Of a stretch of DNA of 64,000 bases, positions 37,126-47,837 are shown in pieces. The stretch spans positions 80,130-144,129 of the forward strand of contig NZ_JALZ01000009.1 of assembly GCF_000521785.1 (NCBI RefSeq). Reading direction: 5' to 3'. Every line of letters starts with the position of its first letter. The stretch's first letter is position 1. The notes below the pieces were generated by a model that was not told the DNA's origin, did no database searches, and was given only the letters and a program-made list of their open reading frames with translations. The stretch is from Roseivivax halodurans JCM 10272. GTDB lineage: Bacteria > Pseudomonadota > Alphaproteobacteria > Rhodobacterales > Rhodobacteraceae. A program made the position numbers and the translations under genes.

Positions 37126-37941
37126 ATGCGCCGTACCCTTGTTGCCGTCTGCATGACCGTGCTGACGGCGCCCGCAGCATTCGCAGCCCCCTGTATCACC
37201 AGTCAAGGAGCCTTCCCGAGCTACAAACAGGCTCTGTCACAACAGGCATCTGCCGCGGGCGTTGGTCAACGAGGTCTTCAGGCGCTGCAATCGGCGCAAC
37301 TCTCGGGCATCACCTGGCGCTTCGAATCCAGCCCGTCGAGCCAGAGCGGTGTGTCCTACAGCGACCCGTCGAACTTCCTCGCCAAGCGTTCCGGAAGCTC
37401 CGCTCAGGCGTTCATCAATCAGGTGTCGAGCCGCATATCGAGCAACGCAAATCTGTTTTCGTCGCTCGAGCAGAGCTACGGAGTCCCGGGTAGCGTACTG
37501 GCCACGATCTGGGGGCTTGAGACGAGCTTCGGCGGGTATCTCGGCGGAACCTCCATCGTCGACGGCGCAGTCACCCTCGCCTCCTATTGCCGGCGCCACC
37601 CCCGCTTCGAGGACGCCGCGATCGCGGCGCTCCAGCTCGTCGACCGCGGCGTCATCACTCCCGGAACGCAGGGCGGTCCGTCCGGTGAGCTGGGACATAT
37701 GCAGTTTCTCGCCTCAAACTGGGCCCAGTTCGGCGTAGACGCCAACGGAGACGGCCGCGCGGATCCCTACAACGCGACCGACGCTCTGGCCTCGGCGGCG
37801 AACATGCTCCGCCGCAACGGATGGCAGCCGGGTCAGCCCTTCACCGAAGGCACGCGCAACTTCCAGGTCCTGTCAGCCTGGAACGACAGCGGGAACTATC
37901 AGCGCGCGATCGCATACGCGGCGAGCCGCGCCGGCGGGTAA
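37126..37941 (+). CDS. Secreted lytic murein transglycosylase (SLT_2 / MltB-like)
   Basis: The enzyme cleaves peptidoglycan glycan strands with 1,6-anhydro ring formation. The 271-residue protein starts at the ATG at 37126 behind AAGAGGAG and has a signal peptide of about 20 residues ending AFA. The catalytic Glu is near residue 132 in ATIWGLETSFG, followed by GELGHMQFLASNW and a DANGDGRADPYN segment that resembles a calcium-binding loop. No lipobox is present, so it is soluble in the periplasm, unlike MltB. It has its own terminator. Confidence 0.9.
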   Translation: MRRTLVAVCMTVLTAPAAFAAPCITSQGAFPSYKQALSQQASAAGVGQRGLQALQSAQLSGITWRFESSPSSQSGVSYSDPSNFLAKRSGSSAQAFINQVSSRISSNANLFSSLEQSYGVPGSVLATIWGLETSFGGYLGGTSIVDGAVTLASYCRRHPRFEDAAIAALQLVDRGVITPGTQGGPSGELGHMQFLASNWAQFGVDANGDGRADPYNATDALASAANMLRRNGWQPGQPFTEGTRNFQVLSAWNDSGNYQRAIAYAASRAGG

Positions 37942-37972
37942 GGCGCACGTCTCTCGAACTGAAGTTTATCTG

Positions 37973-38005
37973 CACCGGGCGTCTCTCACGATCGCCCGGT
38001 GTTTT
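37973..38005 (+). terminator. Rho-independent terminator of the lytic transglycosylase gene
   Basis: CACCGGGCG (37973-37981) and CGCCCGGTG (37993-38001) are perfect nine-base arms followed immediately by TTTT (38002-38005). Confidence 0.85.
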
Positions 38006-38044
38006 GCTGTCGGCTGTTTTTTAAGTGATGGCGAAACCGGCCGA

Positions 38045-38809
38045 TCATTCTTCCGAGCGGTCGGGCGCCATGCCTTTGACGCAGGGAGCATCCGCCGCTG
38101 CCAGCATCCAGGTGTGAATCGTGAAGACGATCGCTCGCGTTTGCGGCAGTCGGACAAGACATTGCCGCTCCGACCGAAGATAGAGCGGGTCCTCGTTCCA
38201 TTTCGGTCGGCTCGTCGGCGGATCCGGCCGATGGAGGGTCGGGTTGGACGTCCAGAGCTCGTTGCAGCGCCAGAGCGGCCGCCCCACTCCTATGCCGTCA
38301 AAGAGACGCTGGACCCTCGGAGCGATCCTGTCATCGTAGTCCGGTACAGGCTCGTGGATCGAGATCAGCGGACGGCCGAGCTTTTCGGCGAGCCGCCAGC
38401 GAGCCGGAAAGCACAAGACCGCAGCCGCCAGCACATGCTCCTCGCCGTCTTCTGGCTTTGTGAGGATACAGACGTCCTCCTGCACGAGACGCCCGACCGT
38501 GACGAGGGGATTGTCCGCATCGAGCGTCACCGAAACACCGTCGGGGCGCGTGACTACCCCTGCACTCCGGATGTAACCCTGAGGCAGGGCGTCGAGGATG
38601 ACCCCCAGCGCCTCTGCGACCGCCGGCTTCGCGCCCTCAATTTCTCCGAGAACTGCTTCGGGCACGTTGTGCAGGAGGCGCTCGCGCTCCGCCATCTGCG
38701 CGGCGAATGCGTCGTCCGTCATGATCCACGCGTCGGGATCGAGGGGTGCGATCCCGGGCAACCGCGGCCGAGCGGACGGATCGTACGGAATGGATCTCTG
38801 CAGGATCAT
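38045..38809 (-). CDS. DUF3445 / haem-dependent oxidative N-demethylase-like protein
   Basis: The 254-residue cytoplasmic protein matches the DUF3445 family, whose characterised members are haem-dependent oxidative N-demethylase subunits acting on methylated amines. Visible hallmarks are an LQEDVCIL-like VQEDVCILTKP segment, a CFPARWRLAEKLGRPL block around residues 130-145 with IHEPVPDY after it, and a LYLRSERQCLVRLPQTRAIVFTIHT end. Only this subunit is present; partner subunits known for dimethylamine enzymes are not adjacent. Substrate is unknown. Confidence 0.8.
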   Translation of the reverse strand: MILQRSIPYDPSARPRLPGIAPLDPDAWIMTDDAFAAQMAERERLLHNVPEAVLGEIEGAKPAVAEALGVILDALPQGYIRSAGVVTRPDGVSVTLDADNPLVTVGRLVQEDVCILTKPEDGEEHVLAAAVLCFPARWRLAEKLGRPLISIHEPVPDYDDRIAPRVQRLFDGIGVGRPLWRCNELWTSNPTLHRPDPPTSRPKWNEDPLYLRSERQCLVRLPQTRAIVFTIHTWMLAAADAPCVKGMAPDRSEE

Positions 38810-38824
38810 CGATGCCCCCTCGAC

Positions 38825-38859
38825 GAAAAAGGCGCGCCGATCACACGGACCGACGCGCC
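38825..38859 (-). terminator. Rho-independent terminator of bioY
   Basis: Read on the minus strand, GGCGCG (38859-38854) pairs with CGCGCC (38836-38831) across a loop with extra CG pairs, followed by TTTTT (38830-38826). It lies just downstream of bioY and upstream of the DUF3445 gene. Confidence 0.75.
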
Positions 38860-38885
38860 GACAAACCTTCTGGCCGAGACCCGGC

Positions 38886-39485
38886 TCAGCCGCGCGCGCG
38901 GCCGACGAGCTTCCAGGCGGCGGGCAGGATCGCCGCCGCCAATGCGAGCTTCAAAAGGTCACCTACGAGGAACGGCGTCAGACCCCATGCGAGGATCGGC
39001 TGGTCCCAGCCGTAGAGCATGCCGAGCCAGGCGAGGCCGGGAATGTAGATGATGGCATTGCCGAGCACCATCGCTCCGGCCATCCGGGGCGCAGACCGGT
39101 CCCAGCCCTTGCGCGCCAGGGCACCTAGAAGCACCGTGGCCGCGACGTAGCCCACGAGATAACCGCCGGTTCCGCCCATCATGTAGGTCAGGCCCGCTGC
39201 CTCGGCTCCGCTGCCGGCAAAGACATCGAGGCCGAGCGCGCCCAGCATCATGTAGCCCATGATCGTCGCCAGACCGAGCCCCGGCCCGTAAGCGGCGCCG
39301 AGCGCGAGCACGGCGAAGGTGCCCATCGTGATCGGCACGGGATACATCGGAACCTTGATCTTCGCGGCGATCGCCAGCACGGCGATGCCGAGAACGACAA
39401 AAGCGGCTTGTTTGAGGCGCAGACCGGCACCCTCTGTGGCGCCGAAGGTCTCGACCAGCACGTTGCGATGGGTTGTGGTGGTCAT
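38886..39485 (-). CDS. bioY: BioY biotin transporter substrate-binding subunit
   Basis: BioY is the membrane S-component that captures biotin, alone or with an ECF energising module. The 199-residue protein has six predicted helices. VPMYPVPITMGTFAVLALGAAYG (key elements VPITM and LALG) and the GGTGGYLVGYVAA motif near residue 105 are diagnostic. The ATG at 39485 has AAGGAGGG upstream. No ATPase or T-component gene is adjacent. A terminator follows. No other biotin gene lies in the window. Confidence 0.95.
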   Translation of the reverse strand: MTTTTHRNVLVETFGATEGAGLRLKQAAFVVLGIAVLAIAAKIKVPMYPVPITMGTFAVLALGAAYGPGLGLATIMGYMMLGALGLDVFAGSGAEAAGLTYMMGGTGGYLVGYVAATVLLGALARKGWDRSAPRMAGAMVLGNAIIYIPGLAWLGMLYGWDQPILAWGLTPFLVGDLLKLALAAAILPAAWKLVGRARG

Positions 39486-39553
39486 GCGCGACCCTCCTTG
39501 CGTGTGATTGCGTCGGCTTCGTTGTGCATCACGGGAGGTGAACCCGCAAGGCT

Positions 39554-40021
39554 CTAGCCACGCAGCTTTTCGCGCACGAAAAGCGTCTCCATCCGGTAAT
39601 CCTTGCGGGGCCCCGTCACGGTCCACGTCACGCCCCAGACTGGCCAGTCGGCGAAATCGTATTCCACCTCGTAGCGGTCTGGATCGCAGAGATGCAGCGC
39701 CCGGGGCTCGAACTCGCCCATTTCGATCAGGTGGAAGGGGCGGCCGTCGTCGAAGTGGACAGAAATTCCCGACGCCTCTTCCCGCCAGATGTAGGACCTC
39801 GTTCCCGGGATCGGCTTCTGCCCGGGGAGGTGCAGCAGAACGTCTTCGAAATATCGAAGGCCCGATCCGTGGGAAATGAGCTCCATCCGCCCTTCGGCAT
39901 GACCGTCCTGGCCGACCCGGGCGTCGTGGATGCGGCGGCTGAGCCGCCAGCATCCTTCGAAATCGGAAAGCCCCGCCGGCAAAGAGGCCTCGCGCGCAAT
40001 GTCTCTCGGCATCGTTTTCAC
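39554..40021 (-). CDS. DUF6314 family protein
   Basis: The 155-residue protein has a conserved beginning LSDFEGCWRLSRRIHDARVGQDG-like (FEGCWRLSRRI is the key part), central YIWREEASGISVHFDDGRPFHLIE-like strands, and ends with GPRKDYRMETLFVR. This is the pattern I associate with the DUF6314 family, small single-domain proteins of unknown function. It lies 68 bases upstream of bioY on the same strand and is divergent from purB. Confidence 0.7.
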   Translation of the reverse strand: MKTMPRDIAREASLPAGLSDFEGCWRLSRRIHDARVGQDGHAEGRMELISHGSGLRYFEDVLLHLPGQKPIPGTRSYIWREEASGISVHFDDGRPFHLIEMGEFEPRALHLCDPDRYEVEYDFADWPVWGVTWTVTGPRKDYRMETLFVREKLRG

Positions 40022-40108
40022 CGCAGCTCCGCCCCGCCTTGTTCCACCGATCCGCTGAGTCTATGACCCGCCTTGTTCCGTCAACAATCCGTGAGAGGCC
40101 CGGTTCCC

Positions 40109-41416
40109 ATGATCCCACGCTATTCCCGCCCCGACATGGTCGCGATCTGGGCACCGGAGACCAAGTTCCGCATCTGGTTCGAGATCGAGGCCCATGCCTG
40201 CGATGCCCAGGCCGAGCTCGGCGTGATCCCGAAGGAGAACGCCGAAGCGGTCTGGAAGGCCGATGGGGTGGAGTTCGACGTCGCCCGCATCGACGAAATC
40301 GAGGCGGTGACCAAGCATGACGTGATCGCGTTCCTGACGCATCTCGCAGAGATCGTGGGCAGCGACGAGGCGCGCTTCGTCCATCAGGGCATGACCTCGT
40401 CGGACGTGCTCGACACCACGTTCAACATCCAGCTCGTCCGGGCCGCCGACATCCTGATCGCCGATCTCGAAGGCCTGCTCGCCGCGCTCAAGCGCCGCGC
40501 CTTCGAGCACAAGGAGACGGTCCGCATCGGCCGCAGCCACGGCATCCACGCCGAACCGACCACGATGGGCCTGACCTTCGCACGCTTCTATGCCGAGATG
40601 AACCGCAACCTCGAGCGCATGAAGACAGCCCGCCAAGAGGTTGCAACGGGCGCACTTTCCGGTGCTGTGGGCACCTTCGCGAATATCGATCCCCGGGTCG
40701 AGGAGCATGTCTGCGCGAAGCTCGGTCTCGCGCCCGAGCCCATCTCGACGCAGGTGATCCCGCGGGACCGGCACGCTGCCTTCTTTGCCACGCTCGGCGT
40801 CGTCGCCTCGTCGATCGAGAATCTCGCGACCGAGGTCCGGCACATGCAGCGCACCGAGGTGCTGGAAGCGGAGGAATTCTTCTCCGCGGGCCAGAAGGGC
40901 TCCTCGGCGATGCCGCACAAGCGCAACCCGGTCCTGACCGAGAACCTCACCGGTCTCGCGCGTCTCGTTCGGATGGCGGTGATCCCTGCGATGGAGAACG
41001 TGGCGCTCTGGCACGAGCGCGACATCTCGCATTCTAGCGTCGAGCGGAACATCGGCCCCGATGCGACCGTCACGCTCGACTTTGCGCTCGCCCGGCTGAC
41101 CAGCGTGGTCGACAAGCTGGTGATCTACCCCGAGCACATGCTGCGCAACATGAACCAGTACAAAGGCCTCGTGATGTCGCAGCGGGTGCTTCTGGCGCTG
41201 ACCCAGAAGGGCGCGAGCCGGGAAGACGCCTATACGCTCGTGCAGCGCAACGCCATGAAGGTCTGGGAAGAGGGCCGCGATTTCCAGACGGAGCTGGAGG
41301 GCGATGCGGATGTCACCGCGATCCTGACGAAGGAGGAGATCGCCGAGAAGTTCGACCTCGGATATCACACCAAGCATGTGGACACGATCTTCCGCCGGGT
41401 CTTCGGCGAGAGCTGA
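40109..41416 (+). CDS. purB: Adenylosuccinate lyase
   Basis: PurB removes fumarate from SAICAR and adenylosuccinate in purine synthesis. The 435-residue protein begins MIPRYSRPDMVAIW. TSSDVLDT (near residue 95), the RSHGIHAEPTTMG block and the fumarase-superfamily signature GSSAMPHKRNP (near residue 265) are present. The start at 40109 was preferred over an in-frame ATG 36 bases upstream because it gives the family's N-terminus. Followed by a perfect hairpin. Confidence 0.97.
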   Translation: MIPRYSRPDMVAIWAPETKFRIWFEIEAHACDAQAELGVIPKENAEAVWKADGVEFDVARIDEIEAVTKHDVIAFLTHLAEIVGSDEARFVHQGMTSSDVLDTTFNIQLVRAADILIADLEGLLAALKRRAFEHKETVRIGRSHGIHAEPTTMGLTFARFYAEMNRNLERMKTARQEVATGALSGAVGTFANIDPRVEEHVCAKLGLAPEPISTQVIPRDRHAAFFATLGVVASSIENLATEVRHMQRTEVLEAEEFFSAGQKGSSAMPHKRNPVLTENLTGLARLVRMAVIPAMENVALWHERDISHSSVERNIGPDATVTLDFALARLTSVVDKLVIYPEHMLRNMNQYKGLVMSQRVLLALTQKGASREDAYTLVQRNAMKVWEEGRDFQTELEGDADVTAILTKEEIAEKFDLGYHTKHVDTIFRRVFGES

Positions 41417-41423
41417 ACATGTG

Positions 41424-41467
41424 GCGGCCTCACGCCGACGTGAGGCCGCTGCCGACTTCTCGTTTTT
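41424..41467 (+). terminator. Hairpin terminator after purB
   Basis: GCGGCCTCACG (41424-41434) and CGTGAGGCCGC (41439-41449) are perfect 11-base arms around CCGA. The T-run (TTTTT, 41463-41467) lies about 13 bases further on, so termination efficiency is uncertain. Confidence 0.6.
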
Positions 41468-41520
41468 GCGTCATCGCACGGCTGTGCTATCTTCCCCTAG
41501 GTCACCTCGGAGGAATGATG

Positions 41521-41676
41521 ATGACGCTGAAGACGCTTCTTACCGCCTGCACGCTTACCGTGGTCTCGGCCATCGGCGCCTCCGCCGAATGCGGCTGGCA
41601 GAAACAGGCCATGAGCTGCGCCGACGGAATGACCTACGACCGCGAAAGCGGCACCTGCGTGGTTGTCTCTGGCTGA
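41521..41676 (+). CDS. Small secreted cysteine-containing protein
   Basis: The 51-residue peptide has a clear signal sequence (about 1-22, MTLKTLLTACTLTVVSAIGA) and a mature part of roughly 29 residues with three cysteines (24, 33 and 46) in CGWQKQAMSCADGMTYD and TCVVV. Three ATG codons are in tandem at 41515, 41518 and 41521; the last has the best spacing from CGGAGG. The C-x8-C...DG.xYD..xGxC spacing faintly recalls chitin-binding type 14 modules, but it is too short to assign. It follows the purB terminator and probably has its own promoter. Confidence 0.65.
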   Translation: MTLKTLLTACTLTVVSAIGASAECGWQKQAMSCADGMTYDRESGTCVVVSG

Positions 41677-41807
41677 AGGCGGTTGACGGCCCGGGTCGGC
41701 GAGCCAGGCGATTTCCTCGCGTCGCGGTCCTGCTCGACGACAAGCCTTCGTTAAGGCCTCTCGGGTAGCTCTGGCGCATCAGCCAGAACAGCGATGCGCC
41801 TCAGATC

Positions 41808-42866
41808 ATGACCGCTCTTACCCCGCTCGGTTTGCCGAACCGGCCCGTGGCAGGACGTCCTGCTCACCTCACCCGCCGCGCCAAGGCGGCCATCGTCGTG
41901 CAGTTCATCCTCAACGAAGGTGCCGACGTGCCGCTGTCGGACCTGCCCGACGAGGCGCAAGAGGCATTGACGATGGAGCTGGGCGCGATGCGCTATGTCG
42001 ACCGCACCACCCTCGACGCCGTCATCGACGAATTCACCGAAGAGCTCGAGGCAGTCGGTCTGTCCTTCCCCGGCGACATGGCCGGGGCGCTCGACCGCCT
42101 CGAAGGCAGGATCAGCGCACATACCGCGAGGCGACTTCGCAAGGAGGCCGGAGTGCGCCAGCGTGGCGACCCCTGGGACCGGATCGGCGAGCAGTCCGTC
42201 GAGCGGCTTATCGAGTTCGTCACCTCCGAAAGCATCGAGATCGCGGCGGTGCTCATGTCGAAGATCAACGTCACCAAGGCCGCTCAGGTGCTCGGCCGAC
42301 TTCCGGGGCCGCTAGCGCGCCGGATTACCTATGCTGTGTCCAAGACGCAGCGCATCACGCCGGAGGCGGTGGACAGGATCGGTCTCGCGCTCGCCTCGCA
42401 GATCGACGCAGCCCCGGCCCGCGCCTTCACGGGCGCGCCGGAAGAGCGGATAGGGGCGATCCTCAACTACTCGGCGGATCGCACGAGAGAGGACGTGCTC
42501 GAGGGGCTGGAACAGACCGATGCGCCCTTCGCCGAAGCGGTCCGCAAGGCGATCTTCACGTTTGCCAACATCCCGGAGCGGATCTCGGCAGCGGACCTTC
42601 CGAGGATCTGCCGCGATGTCGACAACGAAACGCTGATCATCGCGCTGGCCGGATCGCGCACCGAAGAGCTGAAAATCGCTGCCGACTATATTCTGGACAG
42701 TCTCTCGGCCCGCATGGCCGGCGCCCTCCGGGAGGAAATCGCAGACCGCGCCGCCCCAAAGGCGAAGGACGTCGAAGCTGCGCATCGCGAAGTCGTCGAT
42801 ACGATCCGCGGCCTCGTCAATTCCGGCGAGATCAAGCTCGTCGAGCCCGAGAGCGAGGACGCGTGA
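41808..42866 (+). CDS. FliG-like flagellar motor switch protein, divergent and isolated
   Basis: The 352-residue protein has a three-part helical layout like FliG. The C-terminal third, with IFTFANIPERISAAD, DVDNETLIIALAGSRTEEL, SLSARMAGALREEI and AKDVEAAHREVVDTIRGLVNSGEI, aligns by eye with the FliG C-terminal domain, which meets the stator. In the middle domain the usual EHPQT motif is replaced by SESIEIAAVL, and the Asp-Asp pair used for torque in E. coli is not evident. No other flagellar gene is in the window. It may be the working FliG of a divergent motor or a paralogue with a new role. Confidence 0.72.
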   Translation: MTALTPLGLPNRPVAGRPAHLTRRAKAAIVVQFILNEGADVPLSDLPDEAQEALTMELGAMRYVDRTTLDAVIDEFTEELEAVGLSFPGDMAGALDRLEGRISAHTARRLRKEAGVRQRGDPWDRIGEQSVERLIEFVTSESIEIAAVLMSKINVTKAAQVLGRLPGPLARRITYAVSKTQRITPEAVDRIGLALASQIDAAPARAFTGAPEERIGAILNYSADRTREDVLEGLEQTDAPFAEAVRKAIFTFANIPERISAADLPRICRDVDNETLIIALAGSRTEELKIAADYILDSLSARMAGALREEIADRAAPKAKDVEAAHREVVDTIRGLVNSGEIKLVEPESEDA

Positions 42867-42934
42867 GCCCTGCACCTTGAGCTCTTTGGCCGACCGCCCT
42901 ATCCCTCGGGCTCCCCCCGCGAAGGAGCGCAGCC

Positions 42935-43888
42935 TTGGCCGACCGCCCGCAAACCGATGTTTCAGACCCCGAGATGCCGACCGGAACTTGGGGCGAGTGG
43001 GCAAGCGATCATGCTCTGAGGTCGGCGATCAGTCTGTGCCTCGCCCTTCCGCTGAAGATGCGGCTTTGGCTGATGGGGGGACTTGTGTCGCGCATTGTCG
43101 CTCCGCTCGCGGGCTACGAGGCGCGCGCCATGCAGAACCTCGCCCATGTCTGGCCCGAGATGTCGCACACCGAACGCCGACGCCTTGCCCGCCGCGTCGC
43201 CGACAATGCCGGCCGGACAATGATCGAGAACTACGACGTGCTGGGCCTGCGGGACCGGATGAGAGACGCTCCCGTCACGGGGCCCGGGCTCCCGGCGATG
43301 GAGGAAGCGCGCGAGGCGGGCCGCCCCATCCTCTTCGTCACCGGCCATTACGGGAATTTCGAGGCGCCGCGCGCCGCGCTCGTCGCCCGCGGCTGGAAGA
43401 TCGGCGGTCTCTACCGGCCGATGTCGAACGCCTATTTCAACGCGCATTACGCCGAAAACATGCACCGCCTTTCGGGCCCCGTCTTCGAGCAGGGCCGGCG
43501 CGGGACGATGGGCCTCATGCGGCACATCCGCGGCGGCGGCATGGGCGTGCTGCTCTTCGATCTCTACTCGGGCAAAGGTGTGCCGATCGAGTTCATGGGG
43601 CGCCCCGCCCCGACCCTCACCTCGGCGGCCGAGATCGCGCTCAAGACCGACGCGCTCATGGTGCCGTTCTTCGGGATACGGCAGCCCGACGGCGTGAGCT
43701 TCGAGGCGCATTTCGACGCTCCGATCCCCCCCGGAGATCCGGTCGAGATGATGCGCGCCGCGACGCGCGCGCTGGAAGCCCGCATCGAGGCTGATCCCGC
43801 GCAATGGTTCTGGATCCACAGGCGCTGGAAACCCGAGCGGCAGGCGCGGCGTCAGCGCAAGCGCGCGGCGGCCAATACCGCTCCGTAG
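42935..43888 (+). CDS. Lipid A biosynthesis (LpxL/HtrB-type) acyltransferase
   Basis: The 317-residue membrane-associated protein belongs to the lysophospholipid acyltransferase family adding secondary acyl chains to lipid A. The catalytic HX4E motif is at His138-Glu143 in VTGHYGNFE. A membrane-anchoring helix lies near residues 30-55, and DLYSGKGVPIEFMGRPAPT and a WFWIHRRWKPER end are typical. It uses a TTG start at 42935, chosen for the AAGGAG upstream. The last 37 bases overlap, tail to tail, with the DUF1223 gene. Substrate chain is unknown. Confidence 0.9.
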   Translation: MADRPQTDVSDPEMPTGTWGEWASDHALRSAISLCLALPLKMRLWLMGGLVSRIVAPLAGYEARAMQNLAHVWPEMSHTERRRLARRVADNAGRTMIENYDVLGLRDRMRDAPVTGPGLPAMEEAREAGRPILFVTGHYGNFEAPRAALVARGWKIGGLYRPMSNAYFNAHYAENMHRLSGPVFEQGRRGTMGLMRHIRGGGMGVLLFDLYSGKGVPIEFMGRPAPTLTSAAEIALKTDALMVPFFGIRQPDGVSFEAHFDAPIPPGDPVEMMRAATRALEARIEADPAQWFWIHRRWKPERQARRQRKRAAANTAP

Positions 43889-44547
43889 CCGTCTTCCTGG
43901 ACCATGACGACGGCGGGCGCCTCACCCTCGATCGGCACGTCTTCCGCGAAGGCGCCGGTGCCGGCCCAACGCCCCACGACGTCCCAATCGGTCACGATGT
44001 GACTGTAGTCGATCTTGTGGCCTGCATTCTCGCCGCGGTGAATCTTCACCGCGTGGCCGGGCTCGTAGCGTACGAGATAGATGACCGCCGGCCCGACCGG
44101 GGTCTCGGTCTCGGCCGTGATCATGAGCATGCCGTCCTTGCGCGAGACGTCCATCGTCACCGGGCTGTCCTTGCCGCGATGCGCGTCTATGATCGAACGG
44201 ACGTCCTTCGGCCGGGTGCCGACGACGTCATGGGTGCCCCCCACGACCATTTGCGGCGTGTAGACCGAGTTGCGCCCGGCGGCCTCGGCGTAACCCTTTT
44301 GCCGCGCGGTGAACTTCGGCTGGGCGAAGCTGTCTTTCCAGCCGATATAGTCCCAGTAATCGACATGCAGAGCCAGCGGAATGACGTCCGCCTCCTGGCC
44401 CAGTTCCTGAAGCAACGCATCGGCCGGCGGACAGGACGAACAGCCCTGAGAGGTGAAGAGCTCGACCACCACGGGCTGATCGCCCGCAAACGCCGGCCCG
44501 GCACACATCGCAAGGGAGGTCGTTACCCAAAGGGCCAGTCGGCGCAT
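43852..44547 (-). CDS. DUF1223 secreted thioredoxin-like protein
   Basis: The 231-residue protein has a signal peptide of about 21 residues and a thioredoxin-like domain whose active-site-type motif CSSC is at Cys36-Cys39 (LFTSQGCSSCPPAD). The HVDYWDYIGWKDSFA segment and the YTPQMVVGG cis-Pro-type loop are the DUF1223 signature. Periplasmic redox or assembly role is plausible but unproven. It overlaps the 3' end of the acyltransferase gene by 37 bases and is divergent from acnA. Confidence 0.9.
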   Translation of the reverse strand: MRRLALWVTTSLAMCAGPAFAGDQPVVVELFTSQGCSSCPPADALLQELGQEADVIPLALHVDYWDYIGWKDSFAQPKFTARQKGYAEAAGRNSVYTPQMVVGGTHDVVGTRPKDVRSIIDAHRGKDSPVTMDVSRKDGMLMITAETETPVGPAVIYLVRYEPGHAVKIHRGENAGHKIDYSHIVTDWDVVGRWAGTGAFAEDVPIEGEAPAVVMVQEDGYGAVLAAARLR

Positions 44548-44683
44548 CGTCGAAGCTCCAGATCGGTTACTGACCAGAACGGCTTAGACAGGGGGAACTG
44601 AAATGACCAGTCACCGTTCTGCGAGAGAATCCCGTGGTACGGTTCCGCGTCGGAAGGCCGACACTCCGGAGTTGCCGCGCCCT

Positions 44684-44712
44684 CTTGCCACCATTTGCAT
44701 ACGACAGTATAC
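44684..44712 (+). promoter_or_regulatory. acnA: Candidate sigma-70 promoter of acnA
   Basis: TTGCCA (44684-44689) and TATACA (44707-44712) are 17 bases apart, near consensus, in the 259 bases between DUF1223 and acnA. Predicted leader is about 87 bases. No gene in this gap is convincing. Confidence 0.6.
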
Positions 44713-44806
44713 AATTCCGCGTCGTTCCCCTTGATCGAGACTGCGCCATCGGGCAAGACCCCCGCGACCATCGTTTCGATCTCCAAGCATTCTCAGGGAG
44801 GCATGC

Positions 44807-47599
<2,793 letters not shown>

Positions 47600-47622
47600 G
47601 CCACTCTTCGGCAAGCAGCTGG

Positions 47623-47657
47623 AAAGCGCTCCCGGGTATATCCGGGGGCGCTTTTTT
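47623..47657 (+). terminator. Rho-independent terminator of acnA
   Basis: A stem of AAAGCGC...GCGCTTT and CCCGG/CCGGG (with one bulge) spanning 47623-47653 ends in a run of six T residues to 47657. It lies 24 bases after the acnA stop. Confidence 0.88.
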
Positions 47658-47837
47658 ATGACCGCGCCACGCTTGTTGGGTGCAGTTCCGAAGATGCCGC
47701 AGTGGCTGCATGCCGACCGAGCGCGTCACATTCATGCATTTACGCAACCCCGGCCTTCCGTCGAGTGCCCCTTGGCAAGCTGATAGCTGTTCCGCTGACG
47801 TCCCGCGGACGCAACAACAACAGGGAGGAGGCCCCTC

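Noticed and set aside
44523..44786. Minus-strand open frame of 87 codons upstream of acnA
   Set aside because: It needs a TTG start without a ribosome-binding site, overlaps the DUF1223 start and covers the likely acnA promoter; composition does not look like a folded protein.
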